A DNA stretch of 58,642 nucleotides, from NCBI GenBank assembly GCA_021737545.1, contig JAIPDT010000002.1, positions 1 to 58,642 of the forward strand, in the 5' to 3' direction. The notes under the pieces were generated by a model. The model ran no database searches and was not told where the DNA came from. It was given only the letters and a program-made list of their open reading frames with translations. Position numbers and translations under genes: made by a program. The stretch is from Desulfobacteraceae bacterium (lineage in GTDB: Bacteria; Desulfobacterota; Desulfobacteria; Desulfobacterales; Desulfosalsimonadaceae). Below, in pieces: positions 8,141 through 17,112 of the stretch (the first letter of the stretch is position 1; each line of letters opens with the position of its first letter).

Positions 8141-8929
8141 CTATCCGTGAATCAGGTGTTTTAAAAAAGCTTCCGGGTCGTTTGACCGCACCAGGCTTTC
8201 TCCGATAAGAAACCTGGAAATGCCCGCAGACAAGTTTAGTTCGATGTCTTTTCGGGAGGCAATGCCGCTTGCAGCCACCGCGATCCGGCCCGGCTCCAGG
8301 GATGCGGCCATGTCTGCGGCGTTTTGGATGTCCGTGTCAAACGAGGCCAGGTTTCGATTGTTGATTCCTATCAAAAAGGCTCCCGACCGGATTGCGATTT
8401 CCAGCTCGGATCGGGTATAAACTTCCACCAGGGCGTCGATTCCGGTTTCCGCGCACAGTGCCATCAGCTCCGCAAGCTGGTGTTCGGACAGGATGCGCAC
8501 TATAAGCAGCACGGCATCGGCTCCGAGGGCCGCTGCTTCATATACCTGATATTCAGAGACAATGAAATCCTTTCTTAAAACCGGAAGAGTGCAGGCGTTT
8601 CTGGAGGTTATAAGATCCTCCATGCTTCCCCTGAAAAATGCCGAATCCGTGAGCACCGAAAGTGCGGCCGCCTCTCCGCGTTCACAGGCTCTGGCCAGGG
8701 CCGCCGGGTCTAAATCTTTGCATATATCGCCTTTTGAGGGAGATGCCCGCTTGATTTCTCCGATAATGCGAACCGAGCCGGGATGCTGCTGTAAGGCTGT
8801 ACAGAAGGATCGCCGGTCGTTTCGGCTTCGGGCTGCTGATTTAAGTTCGGATAAAGGCGTTTTTTGCCGTGTTTCCCGGATCTCGACATTTTTGTGCGTC
8901 ACTATCCGGTCTAAAATATTTGGGGCCAT
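8141..8929 (-). CDS. trpC: Indole-3-glycerol phosphate synthase
   Basis: A 262-residue TIM barrel that converts CdRP to indole-3-glycerol phosphate with loss of CO2. Visible are IGEIKRASPSKG with the catalytic Lys, VLRKDFIVSEYQVYEA, VEVYTRSELE, GINNRNL and the C-terminal SGI and LIGESLV phosphate-binding loops. The start codon abuts the trpD stop without spacer, consistent with translational coupling. Confidence 0.96.
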   Translation of the reverse strand: MAPNILDRIVTHKNVEIRETRQKTPLSELKSAARSRNDRRSFCTALQQHPGSVRIIGEIKRASPSKGDICKDLDPAALARACERGEAAALSVLTDSAFFRGSMEDLITSRNACTLPVLRKDFIVSEYQVYEAAALGADAVLLIVRILSEHQLAELMALCAETGIDALVEVYTRSELEIAIRSGAFLIGINNRNLASFDTDIQNAADMAASLEPGRIAVAASGIASRKDIELNLSAGISRFLIGESLVRSNDPEAFLKHLIHG

Positions 8930-9946
8930 CTATGCATTCTCCCTGCTAAATTCTATCAGAGCCTCCAGTTTAGCCATGGCCGCCCCTGTGTCAATGGCCG
9001 ATTCCGCCATTTCAATGCCCTGTTCAATATTTTGCGCACGGTCTGCGGCTATCAGGGCACCGGCGGTGTTGATTAACACTATGTCACGGCATGCGCTTTT
9101 TTCGCCTGAAAGAACCCTTTTTGCAATATCTGCGTTTTTTGCCGGATCCCCTCCGCGGATTTCTTCCGGATCTGCCAGGCGGCCGAAATACCTCTCCGGA
9201 GAAATATCGTAAGTAGTGATCCGGTTGTCTTTTAGTTCGCATACCCTGGTTGGGGCGCATACGGATATTTCATCCATGCCGTCATGTCCGTAAACAACCA
9301 GGGCTCTTTTTGTGCCGAGTTGTTGCAGTGCCATGGCAAACATTTCTGTAAGTTCCGGGGCAAACACTCCCACAAGCTGCCGGTTGGCTGCCGCGGGATT
9401 GGTCAGGGGGCCCAGCATATTGAAAATACTTTTCAGTCCGATCTGTTTTCTGGCGTTTGCGGCATATTTCATTGCGCCGTGATGCTTGGGGGCGAACAAA
9501 AATCCTATGCCAGTTTCCTCGATTGCTTCTTCCACTATTTCAGGATCAAGATCAAGATTTACCCCCAGGGCCTCCAGCACATCCGCACTTCCGCACTGAC
9601 TTGAAATGGAGCGGTTTCCGTGCTTTGCCACTACCACTCCGCATGCTGCGGTTACAAAAGCCGTGATTGTGGATACGTTGAAAGACCCGGAGGCGTCTCC
9701 CCCGGTACCGACGGGATCGAGAACGTCCGCGGCGGTGGTTTCGATACGGATAGCTTTTTTTCGCATTGCTCGGGCAGCGCCGGCAAGTTCGGCATAGGTT
9801 TCCCCCTTGGTGGCAAGCGCGCCCATGAAAGCGCCGATCTGGGCATCGGTAGTGTTTCCGGAAAAAATTTCCTCGAGCATCGCCGCCATTTCCTCCTCGG
9901 TCAGATCCCGGCGCTGATAAATTTTATAGAGCAGATCACGAAACAT
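8930..9946 (-). CDS. trpD: Anthranilate phosphoribosyltransferase
   Basis: A 338-residue enzyme that transfers the phosphoribosyl group of PRPP to anthranilate. It carries the glycine-rich DPVGTGGDASGSFNVST PRPP loop, KHGNRSISSQCGSADVLEALG, FAPKHHGAMK and GPLTNPA. It is a stand-alone enzyme, not fused to TrpG. The 25-base spacer to trpG holds a GGAGGG ribosome-binding site. Confidence 0.96.
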   Translation of the reverse strand: MFRDLLYKIYQRRDLTEEEMAAMLEEIFSGNTTDAQIGAFMGALATKGETYAELAGAARAMRKKAIRIETTAADVLDPVGTGGDASGSFNVSTITAFVTAACGVVVAKHGNRSISSQCGSADVLEALGVNLDLDPEIVEEAIEETGIGFLFAPKHHGAMKYAANARKQIGLKSIFNMLGPLTNPAAANRQLVGVFAPELTEMFAMALQQLGTKRALVVYGHDGMDEISVCAPTRVCELKDNRITTYDISPERYFGRLADPEEIRGGDPAKNADIAKRVLSGEKSACRDIVLINTAGALIAADRAQNIEQGIEMAESAIDTGAAMAKLEALIEFSRENA

Positions 9947-9971
9947 TTTTTCCCTCCTGAATTCTTTTAAC

Positions 9972-10553
9972 TTATTTCTCCTCTGAATGGCATAGCTTTA
10001 AAAAATTCCGCAGAATACGTTTGCCCGCCTGTGTCATAATGGATTCCGGGTGAAACTGGATGCCCTCGGTGACGTACCGCCGGTGGCGAAGGCCCATTAT
10101 CTCCCCGTCTTCGCTCTCCGCGCTTACTTCAAGGCATTCGGGCAGGCTTTCTCTGTCCACGGCAAGACTGTGGTAGCGCATGGCTGAAAACGGCTTTTTG
10201 ATGTTTGAAAATATTGTTTTTCCGTCCGTGGTTACAGTCGAGACCTTGCCGTGCATCAGTTTTTTTGCAGGCACGATTTTTCCTCCGAATGAGTATGCGA
10301 CAGCCTGGTGGCCCAGACACACCCCGAGTATAGGAATTTTGCCCGAAAAGCGCCGGATAGTTTCAACCGAATGACCCGCACTTTTGGGGCTTCCCGGCCC
10401 CGGAGACACCACAATGCCTGAAACCGGCTCAATGTCAAAAGCATTGATATCAAAGGCGTCGTTTCTGCAAACTTCCACCCGCTTCCCCAATTGGCGAAGG
10501 TACTGGACCAGGTTGTAGGTAAAAGAGTCGTAGTTGTCGATTACAAAAATCAT
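9972..10553 (-). CDS. trpG: Anthranilate synthase component II (glutamine amidotransferase)
   Basis: A 193-residue class I glutaminase that supplies ammonia to TrpE. It has the DNYDSFTYNLVQYL start, SPGPGSP oxyanion region, catalytic Cys in GVCLGHQA, and His/Glu in FHPESIMT. The sequence also fits the PabA role in folate synthesis, as in many bacteria with a single amidotransferase. It lies between trpE and trpD in the operon. Confidence 0.95.
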   Translation of the reverse strand: MIFVIDNYDSFTYNLVQYLRQLGKRVEVCRNDAFDINAFDIEPVSGIVVSPGPGSPKSAGHSVETIRRFSGKIPILGVCLGHQAVAYSFGGKIVPAKKLMHGKVSTVTTDGKTIFSNIKKPFSAMRYHSLAVDRESLPECLEVSAESEDGEIMGLRHRRYVTEGIQFHPESIMTQAGKRILRNFLKLCHSEEK

Positions 10554-10562
10554 GTTCCTTCC

Positions 10563-12053
10563 TTATCGGAGTTGATGTTGGATCAGTTCAAGGGCCCTGC
10601 CTAATGCCATGGCCTTGTTTACTGTTTCCGTGTATTCCGCCTCGGGCTCTGAGTCCGCCACGATGCCGGCTCCGGCCCGCACGGTCAGGCGATCGCCGTT
10701 GATGGATGCGGTTCGGATGGTAATTGCAAGATCCATATTGCCGTGAAATGAGATATAGCCCACAGCCCCGCCGTAAGCACCCCGGGGTTCGGGTTCTAAC
10801 TCCGAGATGATTTCCATGGCTCGCACCTTGGGGGCTCCGCTTAAGGTGCCCGCAGGAAAGGTTGCGGCCAGAAGATCCCAGGCATCGCAGTCTTCCATAA
10901 GATCGCAGTTGATGTTTGAAACAAGATGCATGACATGGGAATAGCGTTCCACAATCATCAGGTCTGTTACCTGTACAGTGCCGGTTTCCGCCACCCGGCC
11001 CAAATCGTTTCTGCCCAGATCCACCAGCATCAGATGCTCAGCCTGCTCTTTTTCGTCCTGAAGCATTTCGTCTGCCAGGGCCCGGTCTTCCTGCTCGGTT
11101 TTTCCCCGCGGCCGGGTCCCGGCAATGGGCCGCAGCGCAGCGATTCCGTTTTCCAGCCTGACCATGGTCTCCGGAGATGATCCCACCAGAACCGTTTCGT
11201 CAAGATGCATGAAAAACATGTAGGGCGAAGGGTTGATATAGCGCTGGGCGCGATACAAGGCCGTGGGGTCGTGGAGTACGGTGTTTGCGCAAAACGGCTG
11301 GGATATTACCGCTTGAATTATTTCGCCTTCCCTTATGCGGGATTTTACGGTTTCCACGTTCTGTTTGTAGACTGATGCCTCATGCACGGGTGAAAGCTTG
11401 ATATCACCGGGAGGGTCTGTCTGCGGGCAGGCAAGGGCGGTTTTTCCTCTCACGGCCTGCTGAAGGGCGTCAATGCGCTGTTCAGCCGCCAGATAAGCGG
11501 CCACAGCGTCTTTGTGATCTTTTTTAAAGCAGATTGCCACCATCATGAGAGTGTTTTTTATGTTGTCAAAAATCAGCATTTCATCAGGGATAACAAAGTC
11601 AGCCAATGCTCGGTCCGGAGGAAGTCGGTTTTCTATTGCTTCGAAAAAGGAAATTGTTTCATAGGCAAAATATCCCACCAAACCTCCCCAGAATCTGGGC
11701 AGCCCGGAAATCACAGCCGGGTTGTATCGTTGCATAAGCGCGCGCAATACGGACAGGGGCTTTCCGTGATGGGCGATGCTTTTCTTTTGTCCGTTTTTTT
11801 CAGTTTCCACCGTGTCTGCAAAAACCCTTACCCTTGTGCGTGCAGAGGTGCTAAGGAAACTGTATCGCCCCCAACGCTCGCCTCCTTCCACGCTTTCGAG
11901 CAGAAACGCCGGGGATTCATTATTATAGAGCTTTTTTAGCACCGATACCGGGGTATCCATGTCCGCCAGTATTTCGCGGCAGACCGGAACCACGTTGTGG
12001 TCCCGAAAGTGATCGGAAAAAGCCTCCTTGTCGGGAAATTGTCTTAGCAGCAT
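10563..12053 (-). CDS. trpE: Anthranilate synthase component I
   Basis: A 496-residue chorismate-utilising enzyme, first structural gene of the operon. The N-terminal region keeps the LLES motif followed by GGERWGRYSF, the tryptophan feedback-binding element, so allosteric inhibition by Trp is expected. The catalytic domain shows PIAGTRPRGKT, DEKEQAEHLMLVDLGRNDLGRV, FPAGTLSGAPKVRAMEII and GAGIVADS. The ATG is preceded by AAGGAG. Transcription reaches it through the leader at 12107-12307, which has the features of a tryptophan attenuator. Confidence 0.96.
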   Translation of the reverse strand: MLLRQFPDKEAFSDHFRDHNVVPVCREILADMDTPVSVLKKLYNNESPAFLLESVEGGERWGRYSFLSTSARTRVRVFADTVETEKNGQKKSIAHHGKPLSVLRALMQRYNPAVISGLPRFWGGLVGYFAYETISFFEAIENRLPPDRALADFVIPDEMLIFDNIKNTLMMVAICFKKDHKDAVAAYLAAEQRIDALQQAVRGKTALACPQTDPPGDIKLSPVHEASVYKQNVETVKSRIREGEIIQAVISQPFCANTVLHDPTALYRAQRYINPSPYMFFMHLDETVLVGSSPETMVRLENGIAALRPIAGTRPRGKTEQEDRALADEMLQDEKEQAEHLMLVDLGRNDLGRVAETGTVQVTDLMIVERYSHVMHLVSNINCDLMEDCDAWDLLAATFPAGTLSGAPKVRAMEIISELEPEPRGAYGGAVGYISFHGNMDLAITIRTASINGDRLTVRAGAGIVADSEPEAEYTETVNKAMALGRALELIQHQLR

Positions 12054-12106
12054 GCCGGGGGCTCCTTTTTAATATATTGCTTTGTCTGTTTAAAAATTGT
12101 TGCAGC

Positions 12107-12144
12107 AAAAAAGGTCGCGGGATTGCCCCGCGGCCTTTTTTTTT
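12107..12144 (-). terminator. Second hairpin terminator in the trp leader
   Basis: On the minus strand an A-run and GGCCGCGGG are followed by a short loop, CCCGCGACC and TTTTTT. The stem is almost perfect and GC-rich with U-tracts on both sides, so it can terminate in either direction. It lies 53 bases upstream of trpE, downstream of the first terminator. Confidence 0.8.
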
Positions 12145-12163
12145 GTGTTATGGGATGGCAATA

Positions 12164-12202
12164 AAAAAGACCGGGGGGCTTCGGGGCCGCCTCGGTCTTT
12201 TT
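12164..12202 (-). terminator. First hairpin terminator (attenuator) in the trp leader
   Basis: On the minus strand the arms AAAAAGACCG and CGGTCTTTTT enclose a GC-rich interior (with a short GGC/GCC pair), and a T-run follows. It starts 16 bases after the stop codon of the WWW leader peptide. Its 5' arm overlaps the 3' strand of the predicted antiterminator, as an attenuator requires. Confidence 0.82.
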
Positions 12203-12227
12203 GCTTGAGCTTTTGTTTTAGCAAACC
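12194..12227 (-). promoter_or_regulatory. Predicted trp antiterminator pairing
   Basis: On the minus strand GGTTTGCT (12227-12220, ending in the first T of the leader stop) can pair with AGCAAAAAGACC (12205-12194), with a three-base bulge. That sequesters the 5' arm of the first terminator. A ribosome stalled at the three Trp codons about 30-40 bases upstream would leave this pairing free. A ribosome reaching the stop codon would cover it and let the terminator form. Pairing was judged by eye, with no energy calculation. Confidence 0.55.
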
Positions 12228-12307
12228 GGTCGTAAGGCAGACCCCTTTATGCAGATCCGCCACCACCACCGGTTTCTGGTCAATGTTTGTGTTTGAAAAA
12301 AATACAT
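12218..12307 (-). CDS. trpL: trp operon leader peptide with three consecutive Trp codons
   Basis: A 29-codon frame beginning MYFFQTQTLTRNRWWWRIC and ending RPVC then TAA. Residues 14-16 are three successive TGG codons, which is highly improbable by chance. It lies between a consensus promoter and two terminator hairpins upstream of trpE. Its role would be sensing charged tRNA-Trp by ribosome stalling, as in enterobacterial trpL. The ribosome-binding site is weak (an A-rich stretch). The stop lies 13 codons after the last Trp, placing the terminating ribosome on the predicted antiterminator strand. Confidence 0.8.
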   Translation of the reverse strand: MYFFQTQTLTRNRWWWRICIKGSALRPVC

Positions 12308-12379
12308 AAAAATTTGCTTTTGTTGTATTAAAAAGTCTTGTCTGATTGCACGGCTGTTTTGTAGCCTGATTTATAATTT

Positions 12380-12407
12380 ATTAAATGTTGTATTTATTAT
12401 TTGTCAA
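12380..12407 (-). promoter_or_regulatory. Sigma70-type promoter of the trp operon
   Basis: On the minus strand TTGACA (12407-12402) is followed after 16 bases by TTTAAT (12385-12380), 5 of 6 matches to TATAAT. It would start transcription about 65 bases before the leader peptide start. No Trp-repressor operator was recognised. Confidence 0.6.
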
Positions 12408-12510
12408 GCAGAAATTTATTCCGGAAGAGAAATAGCGTTTTTATTTGTGCTTGAAAAAATATTCCGGTAAAAATCCCTTTAAAAAGTATTAAAGTGCCAG
12501 GGACACCAAA

Positions 12511-13794
12511 ATGATAGCGGAAATAATATCAACAGGAGACGAGGTGCTTACCGGCACGGTGGTGGACTCCAATGCCGCCTATATCGCCGCCCGGTTATAT
12601 GAAATCGGCATTCCCGTGGGCCGCCATGTAAGTGTTGGCGATGAGCTGAAACGAATGGCGGATGTTTTGTCCGAGGCCGGTAAAAGAGCGGATATAGGAG
12701 TAGTGACAGGGGGACTCGGACCCACCGTGGATGATATAACCGCCCAGGCGGCAGCGGCCGCCGCGGGCGTGGACCTGCAGCCAAATCCCACGGCAAGGGC
12801 TTATATTGAAGAATTTTTCAAGCGTTTTAACCGACCTCTTTCCGAGTCCGAGGCCAAGCAGGGCGACCTGCCTGCAGGCGCTCAGCCTATATTGAATCCG
12901 GTCGGAACCGCCCCCGGGTTTTCCATGAACATAGGCGGGTGCAGATTTTATTTCCTGCCCGGCGTGCCTTTTGAAATGCGCCGTATAATGAAAGATAACG
13001 TGATACCGGCTCTTGAGGCGCGCTATTGCAAGGGCGAAAACCGCAATTACTACCGGGAAAAGTGTTTGTCGCTGTTCGGTCTGCCCGAATCCCGGGTAAA
13101 TGAGCGGCTTGTAGACTTGACAGTAGTGCCGGGCGATGTAAGAATCGGTATGCTTTCGGAATTTCCGGTAATTCATGTTAAGCTTTCTGCATACGGGCGG
13201 AATCCCGACCATCTGTCTGCGGCAATTGAAAATGCTTCGGCATCGGTGATGGACCGGATAGGTGAGTTTGTATATTCTGATTCCGGACAGACCATGGAGG
13301 AGGTGGTCGGGGCTCTTCTGGCCGGGAGACCCGCTACGCTGGCGCTGGCAGAATCGTGTACCGGCGGCTTGATCGGGCACAGAATAACAAACGTGGCCGG
13401 AAGTTCCGGTTATTTTGCCGGATCGATCGTAACTTACGCAAATAAGGCAAAAAAGGATTTGCTCGGAGTATCTGCAGATACCCTGGAGGCCCATGGAGCG
13501 GTATCAGAAGAAGTAGTCCGTGAAATGGCGGCCGGGACAAAAAGGGTTTCAGCCACGGATTACGGTCTGGCTGTAAGCGGGGTTGCAGGGCCCGGCGGAG
13601 GGACCGCTGAAAAGCCTGTGGGCACTGTTTGTATCGGTCTTTGCGGACCTGAGATAAGCTTTGCAAAGTGCTGTTATTTTCCGTTTGACAATCGTCTGGC
13701 AAACAAGCGGATTTTTGCAGAAGCCGCCCTGGATACTCTTCGCCGGAAACTGATCGGAGCTGCGGAATTCAAATGGGATTATAAAGGAGAATAG
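12511..13794 (+). CDS. cinA: CinA family nicotinamide-nucleotide amidohydrolase
   Basis: A 427-residue two-domain protein. The N-terminal MoCF/COG1058 domain has GDEVLTG, VVTGGLGPTVDD and FLPGVPFEM. The C-terminal PncC domain has ALAESCTGGLIGHRITNVAGSS and AVSGVAGPGGGTAEKPVGTV, the NMN deamidase serine-lysine site region. It probably recycles NMN to NaMN in pyridine nucleotide salvage; the competence role of the name applies to naturally transformable bacteria. It begins a plus-strand run that continues to 17313. Confidence 0.95.
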   Translation: MIAEIISTGDEVLTGTVVDSNAAYIAARLYEIGIPVGRHVSVGDELKRMADVLSEAGKRADIGVVTGGLGPTVDDITAQAAAAAAGVDLQPNPTARAYIEEFFKRFNRPLSESEAKQGDLPAGAQPILNPVGTAPGFSMNIGGCRFYFLPGVPFEMRRIMKDNVIPALEARYCKGENRNYYREKCLSLFGLPESRVNERLVDLTVVPGDVRIGMLSEFPVIHVKLSAYGRNPDHLSAAIENASASVMDRIGEFVYSDSGQTMEEVVGALLAGRPATLALAESCTGGLIGHRITNVAGSSGYFAGSIVTYANKAKKDLLGVSADTLEAHGAVSEEVVREMAAGTKRVSATDYGLAVSGVAGPGGGTAEKPVGTVCIGLCGPEISFAKCCYFPFDNRLANKRIFAEAALDTLRRKLIGAAEFKWDYKGE

Positions 13795-13800
13795 AGATTT

Positions 13801-14562
13801 ATGAGCTGGTTGGGAAAAATGGTGGGCGGAACCATAGGGTTTGCTTTGGGCGGGCCGCTTGGCGCCATTGCAGGGGCCGCTTTGGGCCACCTTATGGATG
13901 CTGATAAAGGCGAACAGCAGAGGGTTTTGCCGGGTGCCGGCCAGATGGCCGAACAGGATAAAGCACAGCTAACTTTTTTTGTGGCCGCCTTTTCCATGCT
14001 CGCAAAGCTTGCCAGAGTTGACGGTCAGGTCACGGACGAGGAGATTGGCTCGATCAGGCGGTTTATGAACGAAGATCTTCGTTTGAACGCAGAGAGCCGC
14101 CAGATGGGCGAAAAGATATTCAACACCGCACTTAAGGCGCCTCAGACCTTTGAGGAGTTTGCATCCCAGTTTTATCAGCAGTTTCACAACCGGCCTGAAC
14201 TGCTGGAGTTGATGATCGATATCCTGCTGCGGGTCTCGGTGGCCGACGGAAGGATGGATAAAAGCGAGGAGGCGCTTATTGAAAGCGCAGTCCGCACGTT
14301 CGGGCTCCCTGATGCAGATTATCAGAGCATGAAATCGCGATATGTATCCAATACCGAAAAATACTATGCTGTTTTAGGCTGCAGCCCGTCGGATGATAAT
14401 GCGACCATAAAGAAACGGTACAGAAAACTGGTGCGCGACTATCATCCTGATACGATCGCCTCCAAGGGCCTGCCGGAGGAGTTTGTGAACTTTGCCAATG
14501 ACAAGTTCCGGGAAATCCAGGAGGCATACGAGGCGATACAAAAAGAAAGAGGGATGACTTAA
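13801..14562 (+). CDS. djlA: TerB-DnaJ domain protein (DjlA-like co-chaperone)
   Basis: A 253-residue protein. The N-terminus is a Gly/Ala-rich hydrophobic stretch (MVGGTIGFALGGPLGAIAGA, residues 7-26) that may insert in or contact the membrane. A TerB-like helical domain follows (about 55-170, with two acidic VDGQVTDEE and ADGRMDKSEE turns). The C-terminal J domain (about 187-253) carries the HPD motif within RDYHPDTIAS. DjlA proteins stimulate DnaK at the inner membrane. It lies 6 bases after cinA and overlaps pepA by one base. Confidence 0.88.
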   Translation: MSWLGKMVGGTIGFALGGPLGAIAGAALGHLMDADKGEQQRVLPGAGQMAEQDKAQLTFFVAAFSMLAKLARVDGQVTDEEIGSIRRFMNEDLRLNAESRQMGEKIFNTALKAPQTFEEFASQFYQQFHNRPELLELMIDILLRVSVADGRMDKSEEALIESAVRTFGLPDADYQSMKSRYVSNTEKYYAVLGCSPSDDNATIKKRYRKLVRDYHPDTIASKGLPEEFVNFANDKFREIQEAYEAIQKERGMT

Positions 14563-16043
14563 TGGAGGAGACTTTGATAGAGATACGAACGGATCATCCT
14601 GCGGTGGTCAAAACCGATATACTTGTGGTTGCTGTATTTGAAGACGAAGCTGCGTATACGGATCCGCAGATACAGGAGCTGGCAGACCGGGCACGGGACT
14701 GGCCCGAATTTTCGGGAAAATCCGGGGACGAGTTGATGTTCTATGATATCCAGGGGGTTAAGGCCAAAAGGGTGGTGGTACTGGGAATTGGCAGGGCAGA
14801 AGACGCGGATCGCGAGACCGTGCGCAAGGCATGCGGCAAGGCGGTCAACCGGGCCGTTGCTGCGGATCTTGCATCCCTGCTTATATGCATCCCTGAGCCG
14901 GGAGGCAAAGCCTCGGGCAGGAAGGCTGCGGCAGAGGCCATGATGGAAGGGGCCGTGCTTGCCAACTACAGGTTTGATCTCTACAAAAAGGAAAAAAAGC
15001 ACAAGCCGATAAACAAGATTGAATTTTATGCAGAGGCCGGTTTTGAAAATCAGGCCCGGCGCATTGCAAAAAAAACGGAGATTGTCTGTCAGGGCACGCT
15101 TTTGGCAAGGGACTGGGTAAGCATGCCTTCCAATGACAAGCGTCCTACCCGTTTAGCGCGTTCCATTGCCAAAGCCGCCGAAAAAGAGCCTCTGGAAACC
15201 GTGGTCCTGGATACCGCGGATTTGAAGAAAAACCGGATGCGCGCTTTTCTGTCAGTGGCTTCGGGCAGCAGCAGCCGTCCTCAGATGGTTGTGCTCGATC
15301 ATCGGCCCGAGTCTTGGGAAAAAACAATCGTTCTGGTCGGCAAGGGCGTGACATTTGATTCCGGAGGCATAAATATCAAGCCCGCAAGCGGGCTTGAAGG
15401 GATGAAGCAGGACATGGCGGGAGCTGCAGCGGTGGCTGCAACACTTATTTGCGCTGCCCGCACCGGATTTGCCCAGAGACTGGTGGGGGTGGCCCCCCTG
15501 GTGGAAAATATGCCGTCCGGCACCGCATACCGGCCGGGAGATATTGTAAAGACAGCCTCGGGCAAGACAGTGGAAATCGGCAACACCGATGCCGAAGGCC
15601 GTATGATACTGGCGGATGCCCTGGATTATGCGATTAATCAATACGCCCCTGATGTGGTAATAGACCTTGCCACACTGACAGGAGCCTGCATTGTGGCTCT
15701 GGGTGAGAAGATAGCAGGGGTGTTTTCCCCGGACGCAAAGCTTTCCGGTTTAATTGCGGATTCAGGGCAAAAGACTTACGAGCGGTGCTGGTCCATGCCA
15801 ATGCCCGAAGACTACCGGGAGCTGCTTAAAAGCGATTTCGCAGACATCAGAAACGTTGGAAAAGACCGCTGGGGCGGCGCCATTGCAGCAGCCTTGTTTC
15901 TTTCCGAATTTACCAAAGGTGCGCGCTGGGCCCATATTGATATTGCAGGGCCCGCCTTTGCAAGCAAAGCGCATGATTACTGTCAGCCCGGGGGAACTGG
16001 TTTCGGGGTGAGGCTGCTCATGGACTTGATTGAAAAACTCTAG
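14562..16043 (+). CDS. pepA: Leucyl aminopeptidase (M17 family)
   Basis: A 493-residue two-zinc aminopeptidase. The C-terminal catalytic domain has VGKGVTFDSGGINIKP, MKQDMAGAA, the family signature NTDAEGRMIL, and WAHIDIAGPAF near the end. The N-terminal domain is more variable, as usual. It removes N-terminal residues from peptides in the cytosol; some family members also act as DNA-binding regulators, which cannot be judged here. The ATG overlaps the previous stop (TAATG). Confidence 0.95.
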   Translation: MEETLIEIRTDHPAVVKTDILVVAVFEDEAAYTDPQIQELADRARDWPEFSGKSGDELMFYDIQGVKAKRVVVLGIGRAEDADRETVRKACGKAVNRAVAADLASLLICIPEPGGKASGRKAAAEAMMEGAVLANYRFDLYKKEKKHKPINKIEFYAEAGFENQARRIAKKTEIVCQGTLLARDWVSMPSNDKRPTRLARSIAKAAEKEPLETVVLDTADLKKNRMRAFLSVASGSSSRPQMVVLDHRPESWEKTIVLVGKGVTFDSGGINIKPASGLEGMKQDMAGAAAVAATLICAARTGFAQRLVGVAPLVENMPSGTAYRPGDIVKTASGKTVEIGNTDAEGRMILADALDYAINQYAPDVVIDLATLTGACIVALGEKIAGVFSPDAKLSGLIADSGQKTYERCWSMPMPEDYRELLKSDFADIRNVGKDRWGGAIAAALFLSEFTKGARWAHIDIAGPAFASKAHDYCQPGGTGFGVRLLMDLIEKL

Positions 16044-16057
16044 TTGAAAACGGGAAA

Positions 16058-17074
16058 ATGATGATGGAAAAAATACTTGTTACCGGCTGTGCCGGCTTTA
16101 TCGGATATCACCTGGCAGCCCGCCTGGCAGATGAGGGCAGGCACGTGACAGGCATTGACAACCTGAATCCGTATTACGACGTGGAGCTTAAAAAAGCCCG
16201 CCTCGCAGAGCTCGGAAAAAAGCGGGATTTTTCCTTTTACAAAATCGACCTTGGTGATCGCGCTGCTTTAACCGAGTTGTTTGAAAAAAACCGTTTTGAT
16301 GTAGTGGTAAACATGGCGGCTCAGGCCGGTGTACGCTACTCGCTTGAAAATCCCCATGCATATGTTGATGCAAATCTTGCGGGATTCGTCAATCTACTGG
16401 AATGCTGCAGGCATTACGGGGTCTCCCATCTCGTGTTCGCTTCTTCTAGCTCGGTCTACGGCGCAAACACCAAAATGCCGTTTTCAGTCCACGACAACGT
16501 GGATCATCCGGTCTCGCTTTATGCGGCATCCAAGAAGGCAAACGAGCTCATGGCCCATACATACAGCCATCTCTATGGTCTTTGCAGTACCGGTCTTCGG
16601 TTTTTCACGGTCTACGGCCCCTGGGGCAGGCCCGATATGGCGCTTTTTCTGTTTACAAGGGCCATTTTAAACAACGAGTCCATCAAGGTGTTTAACCACG
16701 GCAAAATGAAGCGGGATTTTACATATATTGACGATATAATCGAAGGCGTGGTTCGGGTTATGGCCAAAAAACCCGAACCGGATCCGGCCTGGACAGGAGA
16801 CAATCCGGACCCCGGAACCTCTTATGCTCCCTACAAAATCTATAACATCGGAAACAACAGGCCGGAGCAACTTATGCACTTTATCGGCGTGCTCGAAGAA
16901 GTCCTGGGCAGGGAGGCAAAAAAGGAGTTTTTCGATCTCCAGCCGGGAGATGTGCCCGCTACGTGCGCGGATATAGATGATCTGTATAATGCTGTGGGAT
17001 TCAAACCGGTAACCCCGATTGAAACCGGGATCCGGCGTTTTGTGGACTGGTACAGGCAATATTACGGAGCTTAA
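16058..17074 (+). CDS. NAD-dependent epimerase, UDP-glucuronate 4-epimerase type
   Basis: A 338-residue short-chain extended dehydrogenase/reductase. It has TGCAGFIGYHLA for NAD, DNLNPYYDVELKKARL, SSSSVYG, and the catalytic YAASKKANE. The NPYYDVxLKxxRL and PWGRPDMALFLF stretches are typical of the CapI/UDP-glucuronate 4-epimerase branch that makes UDP-galacturonate for capsule or LPS. Three successive ATG codons open the gene; the first is annotated. It fits functionally with the sugar dehydrogenase at 4073. Confidence 0.88.
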   Translation: MMMEKILVTGCAGFIGYHLAARLADEGRHVTGIDNLNPYYDVELKKARLAELGKKRDFSFYKIDLGDRAALTELFEKNRFDVVVNMAAQAGVRYSLENPHAYVDANLAGFVNLLECCRHYGVSHLVFASSSSVYGANTKMPFSVHDNVDHPVSLYAASKKANELMAHTYSHLYGLCSTGLRFFTVYGPWGRPDMALFLFTRAILNNESIKVFNHGKMKRDFTYIDDIIEGVVRVMAKKPEPDPAWTGDNPDPGTSYAPYKIYNIGNNRPEQLMHFIGVLEEVLGREAKKEFFDLQPGDVPATCADIDDLYNAVGFKPVTPIETGIRRFVDWYRQYYGA

Positions 17075-17112
17075 TGTCTGGTAAACCTGTATAAAAATAA
17101 AAACATCACAAT

